The notes beneath the pieces were generated by a model that had not been told where the DNA came from, ran no database searches, and saw only the letters and a list, made by a program, of their open reading frames with translations. A stretch of 37,299 bases of DNA, from the NCBI GenBank assembly GCA_017849555.1, contig JAFIGU010000061.1:1-37299 (forward strand), in the 5' to 3' direction. Position numbers and translations under genes: made by a program. Shown here piece by piece: positions 33,382 through 37,299 of the stretch; the stretch's first letter is position 1, and each line of letters begins with the position of its first letter. This DNA is from Sphingomonas sp. (GTDB taxonomy: Bacteria; Pseudomonadota; Alphaproteobacteria; Sphingomonadales; Sphingomonadaceae).

Positions 33382-33404
33382 CGCGCATAGCCTTGCTATG
33401 CGCG
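33382..33404 (+). terminator. First hairpin after nusG
   Basis: CGCGCATAGC pairs perfectly with GCTATGCGCG around a 3-base loop, 14 bases after the nusG stop. There is no T-tract. It is probably part of the nusG 3' end (RNA protection or Rho-assisted termination). Confidence 0.5.
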
Positions 33405-33449
33405 AGACCGCCAAGGCCGGCCGGCGGGTCGCGCAGCGAGCCCGTCCGA

Positions 33450-33474
33450 CGACGCGGGATTCACTCCCGCGTCG
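33450..33474. terminator. Second hairpin after nusG
   Basis: CGACGCGGGA pairs perfectly with TCCCGCGTCG around a 5-base loop, between the convergent nusG and membrane-protein genes. A short pyrimidine run (CCCTTCC) follows. It may terminate nusG, the convergent gene, or both. Confidence 0.5.
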
Positions 33475-33515
33475 GCCCTTCCGCATCTTACACCACGGAG
33501 ACGGGGCACTCCTCC

Positions 33516-34910
33516 TCAGTGGCTCAGCCGCCACCCGATCGCGATCACCGCGATCGCCACCGGCGGCACCGCCAGCCGCCCCAGCGGCACCCGCGCGCCG
33601 GCCGCCCGCCAGCCGCTCACCGCGAGCACCAGCGCGAGCGCCCCGCCGATCATCGTCCACAGATAGTAACGCAGCTCCGCCGCCACCCCGAGCGGGGCAT
33701 AGCCGAGCGCGTAGAGCAGCGCCGACCACGCCAGCATCTGCGTCGGGAAGCCGATCGGCGCGCGCACCGCCGCCCAGAGCAACCCGATCATCGCCGCGAT
33801 CCACACACACGGCCAGCCGAGCGGCATCTCCCCTTGCCACCGCGCCAGCCGATCGACCGCATGCACCACCACATTCGGCGTGATCGCAAAGCCCCAGTCG
33901 TTGGGCGGCGCCTCGACCTGCACCGGGCGGTCGACCGAATCGAGCGTCAGGAAGCGCGTCTCGACGTTCCAATGCGCCAGCCGGTGCTGGGCATAAGCGA
34001 TCGGGTGCGCGAGGATCGCGCGCAGCCAGAACAGATGCGGCTCGATATGCCCCGCGGCGAAGGCGCGGCGGACATGATCGAAGTCGATCGGGCACGGCTG
34101 ATCGACCCACCAGGCGTAGCTGTCCCACTTCACCGGATTGTAGCAATGCCGGTTGATCGCGACCGCATCCTTCACCCCGACCGGCGGAAAGCGGTTCTCC
34201 CCGGCGTGATAGGTGATCCCGCCGAGATCGAAGATGATCAGCGACAGCTCGACCCCGCTCGGCTTGGCGGCAAGCAGGCGGTTGGCGACCGGCATCGCCG
34301 CGGCGAGCAGCGCCAGCGCGGCGACACCCGCCACGATCATCCGTTTCGGCTGCGCGCGCCAGCTTTCGGGCAAGGTCCACAAAGCGAGCGGCAGGGTGGC
34401 GAAGACCGCGTTGAACCGCAGCATCGAGGCGAACACCAGCAACGCCAGCGCGGCCGCACGCAGCGCTCCCCTCCCGCGCGCGGACCGGTCCGCGAAGGCG
34501 CATAGCCCGACCGCCGCGAGCAACGCGCCGGTCATCAGACTGTCCTTGATGATCGTCGCCATCAGCGCGATCGCCAGCGGCAGGAGCGCGACGCACCCGA
34601 TCGCCACCGCCCGCCCGCTGCGCCGCGCGCGCAAGGCGGTGAGGATCAGCAATTTGAACCCGGTGGCGTAGAGCAACAGCTGGAGGATCAACATCGGCGC
34701 CGGGCTGTGCGCGAGCGGGAGCAACTGCCGCCAGATCCATTCCATCGCCGGCGGGTGCCAGTCGTCGAAATCGCCGCTCAGCGCCTGATCATATTGCCGG
34801 ATCGAATCCCAGGTGACGAGGCCGGGCCAATAGGCCAGCGACGCGGCGCACGCGACGACCAGCGGCACGAAGGCGAACAGCCACTGCCGCCGGGTCGCCC
34901 GCTGCGTCAT
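33516..34910 (-). CDS. Polytopic membrane protein, GT-C glycosyltransferase-like
   Basis: The 464-residue protein has about ten hydrophobic segments spread over its length. Between the first two lies a polar loop, WDSIRQYDQALSGDFDDWHPP (about 34-54), with acidic residues and His-Pro-Pro as in the first periplasmic loop of GT-C glycosyltransferases, which use polyprenyl-linked sugars. A second large soluble loop follows at about 215-320. The closest family is not recognised, so glycosyl transfer is an inference. Its start is two bases after the stop of the DUF4163/DUF3298 gene. Confidence 0.6.
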   Translation of the reverse strand: MTQRATRRQWLFAFVPLVVACAASLAYWPGLVTWDSIRQYDQALSGDFDDWHPPAMEWIWRQLLPLAHSPAPMLILQLLLYATGFKLLILTALRARRSGRAVAIGCVALLPLAIALMATIIKDSLMTGALLAAVGLCAFADRSARGRGALRAAALALLVFASMLRFNAVFATLPLALWTLPESWRAQPKRMIVAGVAALALLAAAMPVANRLLAAKPSGVELSLIIFDLGGITYHAGENRFPPVGVKDAVAINRHCYNPVKWDSYAWWVDQPCPIDFDHVRRAFAAGHIEPHLFWLRAILAHPIAYAQHRLAHWNVETRFLTLDSVDRPVQVEAPPNDWGFAITPNVVVHAVDRLARWQGEMPLGWPCVWIAAMIGLLWAAVRAPIGFPTQMLAWSALLYALGYAPLGVAAELRYYLWTMIGGALALVLAVSGWRAAGARVPLGRLAVPPVAIAVIAIGWRLSH

Positions 34911-34912
34911 CG

Positions 34913-35629
34913 TCAGCGCGCGACGTCGAACGCGGTGCGATAAGCGGGCTTCACCGCGCGGAGCACCGCCGCGGTGACCGGCAGCGTCACCTCATATTCG
35001 CCCTCGGCATAAGGCCCGGCGACATAAGGATCGGCGATCAGCCCGATGCGGTTGATCCGGTTGCGGTTCGACGAGCCGAGCAGCACGGTCAGTTCGCCGA
35101 TCTTGGGGCAGGCATCGAACGGCCCGTCATGCCCCGGCGCTTCGCCGCGGCGCTGGGTACGGATCGCGTTGAGCCGGTCGCAGAACGCCTGCCCGACTGC
35201 CGCCTGCAGTGCGGCGTCGGAAACGAACACTGCCTTGGGCCCCACCCGGCGCTTGGCGGCCTTGTCCCACACCAGCCCGAACGATCCCGGATTGCCGTGC
35301 GCGCCGCCGGTATAGCTGTAGACATTGCCCGACAGGCTCAGGAAGCGCGGCGTGTTGGTCACCAGCTTCCATGTCTTCTGCAGCTCATAGGCGCGGAACG
35401 GGAAACTGCCCTTGCGCGCCTCCTGCCGTGCCTCGGCGGCGTCGCGCGCCAACGCCGTACGCTGCTTGGCGCGATCCGCCTCCAGCCAGGCGCGCAGCGG
35501 CGGGATCGCCGCCGCCTCGGCGGGGTAGCTATAGGTAAAGCTGTAATCGGCGGTCTTGACGCTCGACTGCGCCGACGCGCTCGTCGCGATCGCAATCCCC
35601 AGCCCCGCCGCGATGATCCTGTTCCTCAT
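34913..35629 (-). CDS. Exported DUF4163/DUF3298 (RsiV/PdaC-like) protein
   Basis: The 238-residue protein has a signal peptide (IIAAGLGIAIATSASAQ) followed by a DUF4163-like half and a DUF3298 domain with VYSYTGGAHGNPGSFGLVWDK (about 103-123) and PYVAGPYAEGEYEVTLP near the C-terminus. The same domain pair forms the extracellular part of the lysozyme-sensing anti-sigma factor RsiV and of the deacetylase PdaC. There is no membrane anchor, sigma-factor-binding region or deacetylase domain here, so a periplasmic binding role is only an inference. It lies 12 bases after pyrD. Confidence 0.8.
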   Translation of the reverse strand: MRNRIIAAGLGIAIATSASAQSSVKTADYSFTYSYPAEAAAIPPLRAWLEADRAKQRTALARDAAEARQEARKGSFPFRAYELQKTWKLVTNTPRFLSLSGNVYSYTGGAHGNPGSFGLVWDKAAKRRVGPKAVFVSDAALQAAVGQAFCDRLNAIRTQRRGEAPGHDGPFDACPKIGELTVLLGSSNRNRINRIGLIADPYVAGPYAEGEYEVTLPVTAAVLRAVKPAYRTAFDVAR

Positions 35630-35641
35630 CCGCTCGTCTCC

Positions 35642-36676
35642 TTATTCGCTCCCCACTGCCTCGGCGATCGACCCTAATCCCGCGGCGCGCACCTTCTCCT
35701 CGAGCCCGCGCACGATGCGTCGCGCGATCCCCGGCCCTTCATAAACCATTGCACTGTAAAGCTGGACCAGACTCGCACCGGCGCGGATGCTGTCCCAAGC
35801 GTGGTCGGCGCTGGCGATCCCGCCGATCCCGACCAGCGGGATTTCCCCGCCAGTCGCCTTGCGGAAATCGCGCAGCCGGGTGAGCGCCAGCGCGCGCAGC
35901 GGCTCGCCGGAGAGTCCGCCGGTCTCCGCGGCGTGCGCCGAGCGCAGCGGCGGGCGGCCGATCGTGGTGTTGCTGACCATCAGCGCGCCCAGCCGCCGGT
36001 CGATCGCGGCGCGCGCGATCGCGTCGACGTCCTCGGGCTGGAGATCGGGCGCGACCTTGAGGAACACCGGCACCGCGCCTGCCACCGCCGCGCCGACGCG
36101 ATCGAGCAATTCGTGGAGCGCCCCCACGTCCTGCAACGCGCGCAGCCCCGGGGTATTGGGGCTGGAGATATTGAGCGTCAGATAGCTGGCGTGCGGCGCC
36201 ATCAGCCGCGCCATCGTGACATAATCGGCAATGCGATCGACCGCCTCCTTGTTTGCGCCGATATTGACCCCGACGATGCCGCCCCGCCCGGCGCGCGCCG
36301 CGAGCCGTCGCGCCGCCGCTTCGCCGCCCTGGCTGTTGAAGCCGAAGCGGTTGATCACCGCGCGATCCTCGGCCAGCCGGAACAGCCGCGGGCGCGGGTT
36401 GCCGGGCTGCGGCAGCGGAGTGATCGTCCCCACCTCGGCAAAGCCGAAGCCGAGCGCGAGCAGCGCATCGGGCACCTCGGCATCCTTGTCGAACCCCGCG
36501 GCGATCCCGAGCGGATTGGGGAAATCGACCCCCGCCACCGTGATCGCGAGCGCCGCATCCGCCTTCGGCGCGGCCCGGCGCGGCATCGCCTTGAGCGCTG
36601 CCACCGACAGGCGGTGCGCGCGCTCCGGATCGAGGCAGAAGATAGCGGGGCGGATCAGGTCGTAAGCGGTCGGCAA
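35642..36676 (-). CDS. pyrD: Dihydroorotate dehydrogenase (quinone), class 2
   Basis: PyrD oxidises dihydroorotate to orotate with FMN and passes electrons to quinone at the inner membrane, the fourth step of pyrimidine synthesis. The 344-residue protein has the class 2 N-terminal helix region, GIAAGFDKDAE (58-68), GTITPLPQPGNPRPRLFR, INRFGFNSQG, NIGANKE and the catalytic NISSPNTPGLR with Ser172. TTG at 36676 is the only start codon that gives the family N-terminus (PTAYDLIRPAIF); a GGGGAA lies upstream. Frames extending to 36832 look non-homologous. It heads a compact three-gene unit. Confidence 0.94.
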   Translation of the reverse strand: MPTAYDLIRPAIFCLDPERAHRLSVAALKAMPRRAAPKADAALAITVAGVDFPNPLGIAAGFDKDAEVPDALLALGFGFAEVGTITPLPQPGNPRPRLFRLAEDRAVINRFGFNSQGGEAAARRLAARAGRGGIVGVNIGANKEAVDRIADYVTMARLMAPHASYLTLNISSPNTPGLRALQDVGALHELLDRVGAAVAGAVPVFLKVAPDLQPEDVDAIARAAIDRRLGALMVSNTTIGRPPLRSAHAAETGGLSGEPLRALALTRLRDFRKATGGEIPLVGIGGIASADHAWDSIRAGASLVQLYSAMVYEGPGIARRIVRGLEEKVRAAGLGSIAEAVGSE

Positions 36677-36730
36677 GGGCGTTCCCCAGATTCGGTCGAC
36701 GTTCGGTCGCGTCGCCGCATATACACCGTC

Positions 36731-36751
36731 ACCCCGGCCTTGAGCCGGGGT
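36731..36751. repeat. Palindromic repeat ACCCCGGC/GCCGGGGT
   Basis: A perfect 8-bp stem with a 5-base loop CTTGA, the same arms as the hairpin at 6341-6360. Part of it (36739-36750) also pairs perfectly over 12 bp with 36812-36823, so two foldings are possible. It lies in the divergent pyrD/EF-hand promoter region. Confidence 0.65.
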
Positions 36752-36921
36752 CCTTTGTGCCTCGGGCTTTACGGCTGGAACCTCTTGCCCCTGCCTTTGC
36801 CTCCAGTTCGCCCCCGGCTCAAGACCACACATTTCGGCGCGCCGACAATCATCTCAATGCTGTAATATCTTCGAGACGATCGTCGGCCATGAGGTGCGCG
36901 CAAATTTCATCGGGAACTCAT

Positions 36922-37299
36922 GTGCGTCGCTTTTCGCTCCTCTCCGTGACGATGCTGCTCGCGGCCTGCGCCACCGATCGCCCGCCGCCGCGCCAGCACG
37001 GTTGGCAAGCGCATCACGCGGAAGGCGGCGACGATCAGCCGCATTATCTGTTCTTCAGCCCGATGGGCGAGCCGTTCCGGGTCGAGCATCCCGACAAGGC
37101 GTGGTTCGCCGGTGCCGACACCAACCACGACGGGCGGCTCGACCGCGCCGAATTTCGCGCCGATGCGCTGCGCTTCTTCCATGTCCTCGATCGCAACAAC
37201 GACGGCGAGATCGCCCCCGACGAGATCCACATTTACGAGACCCGCACCGCCCCCGACACCCGCGTCCGCGCCGCGCGCGGCGGGCGCCCCCCCGCCTCG
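36922..37299 (+). CDS. EF-hand lipoprotein, partial
   Basis: The frame opens with GTG at 36922 and continues without a stop to the window edge (126 codons seen). The product begins with a lipoprotein signal, lipobox LAAC with Cys16, so it should be membrane-anchored. Two canonical EF-hand calcium loops follow: DTNHDGRLDRAE (66-77) and DRNNDGEIAPDE (90-101), both with acidic residues at positions 1, 5 and 12. A basic, Arg-rich stretch follows. Calcium binding is very likely; the partner is unknown. An ATG at 36920 is in another frame. Transcribed divergently from pyrD. Confidence 0.8.
   Translation, partial: MRRFSLLSVTMLLAACATDRPPPRQHGWQAHHAEGGDDQPHYLFFSPMGEPFRVEHPDKAWFAGADTNHDGRLDRAEFRADALRFFHVLDRNNDGEIAPDEIHIYETRTAPDTRVRAARGGRPPAS

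Noticed and set aside
1..37299. CRISPR arrays, insertion sequences, prophage, rRNA or plasmid origin
   Set aside because: No regular spacer-repeat arrays, transposase or integrase motifs, phage genes, rRNA segments or iteron arrays were seen.

Overview
The window looks like a chromosomal segment of a high-GC alphaproteobacterium, most probably Sphingomonas or a close relative in Sphingomonadaceae. The grounds are the alphaproteobacterial order of the division/cell-wall (dcw) genes, a UrcA-family protein, an NDUFA12-type complex I accessory protein next to a DUF2155 protein, a large TonB-dependent receptor beside a TPR-sulfotransferase, and short palindromic repeats of the kind common between sphingomonad genes. 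No rRNA, CRISPR array, transposase or phage gene was found.

Region 1 (about 300-14400, minus strand) is the dcw cluster, transcribed in the order mraZ, rsmH, ftsL, ftsI, murE, a 43-codon small ORF, murF, mraY, murD, ftsW, murG, murC, murB. Most neighbours overlap by 4 bp (ATGA, GTGA or TTGA), which points to strong translational coupling. The exceptions are three tight gaps (ftsL, murF and mraY starts) and one 160-base gap between mraY and murD that is packed with hairpins. The small ORF (8896-9027) is coupled to murE in the same way and has a strong Shine-Dalgarno sequence. Upstream of mraZ lie G-tracts phased at about 10 bp, resembling MraZ operator boxes. Downstream of murB, at least 305 bases hold no recognisable gene, so ddl-ftsQ-ftsA-ftsZ are not seen.

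Region 2 (14760-24910) holds housekeeping and accessory genes: a small membrane protein, a cysteine synthase, a family-6 (hypoxanthine) DNA glycosylase, an MliC-like lipoprotein with a strong terminator, and an orphan ParA-type ATPase coupled to aat. The aat 3' end overlaps the 3' end of the convergent DUF2155 gene by 196 bp. Then come an NDUFA12-type protein, a DUF192 lipoprotein coupled to a tandem cold-shock-domain protein, recX, a fatty acyl-AMP ligase, a GlxA-type AraC regulator and a UrcA protein.

Region 3 (24911-32415) starts with an AT-rich intergenic island in front of a membrane GGDEF-EAL protein. tRNA-Trp(CCA) follows. A TPR-sulfotransferase gene and a TonB-dependent receptor gene, both on the minus strand, then separate the tRNA from secE.

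Region 4 (32416-37299) has secE-nusG behind a candidate promoter and a leader hairpin. rplK does not follow nusG. A minus-strand unit pyrD / DUF4163-DUF3298 protein / GT-C-like membrane protein comes next, and an EF-hand lipoprotein gene runs off the right end. All coordinates, starts and stems were worked out by eye; family names rest on recognised motifs, not on database searches.
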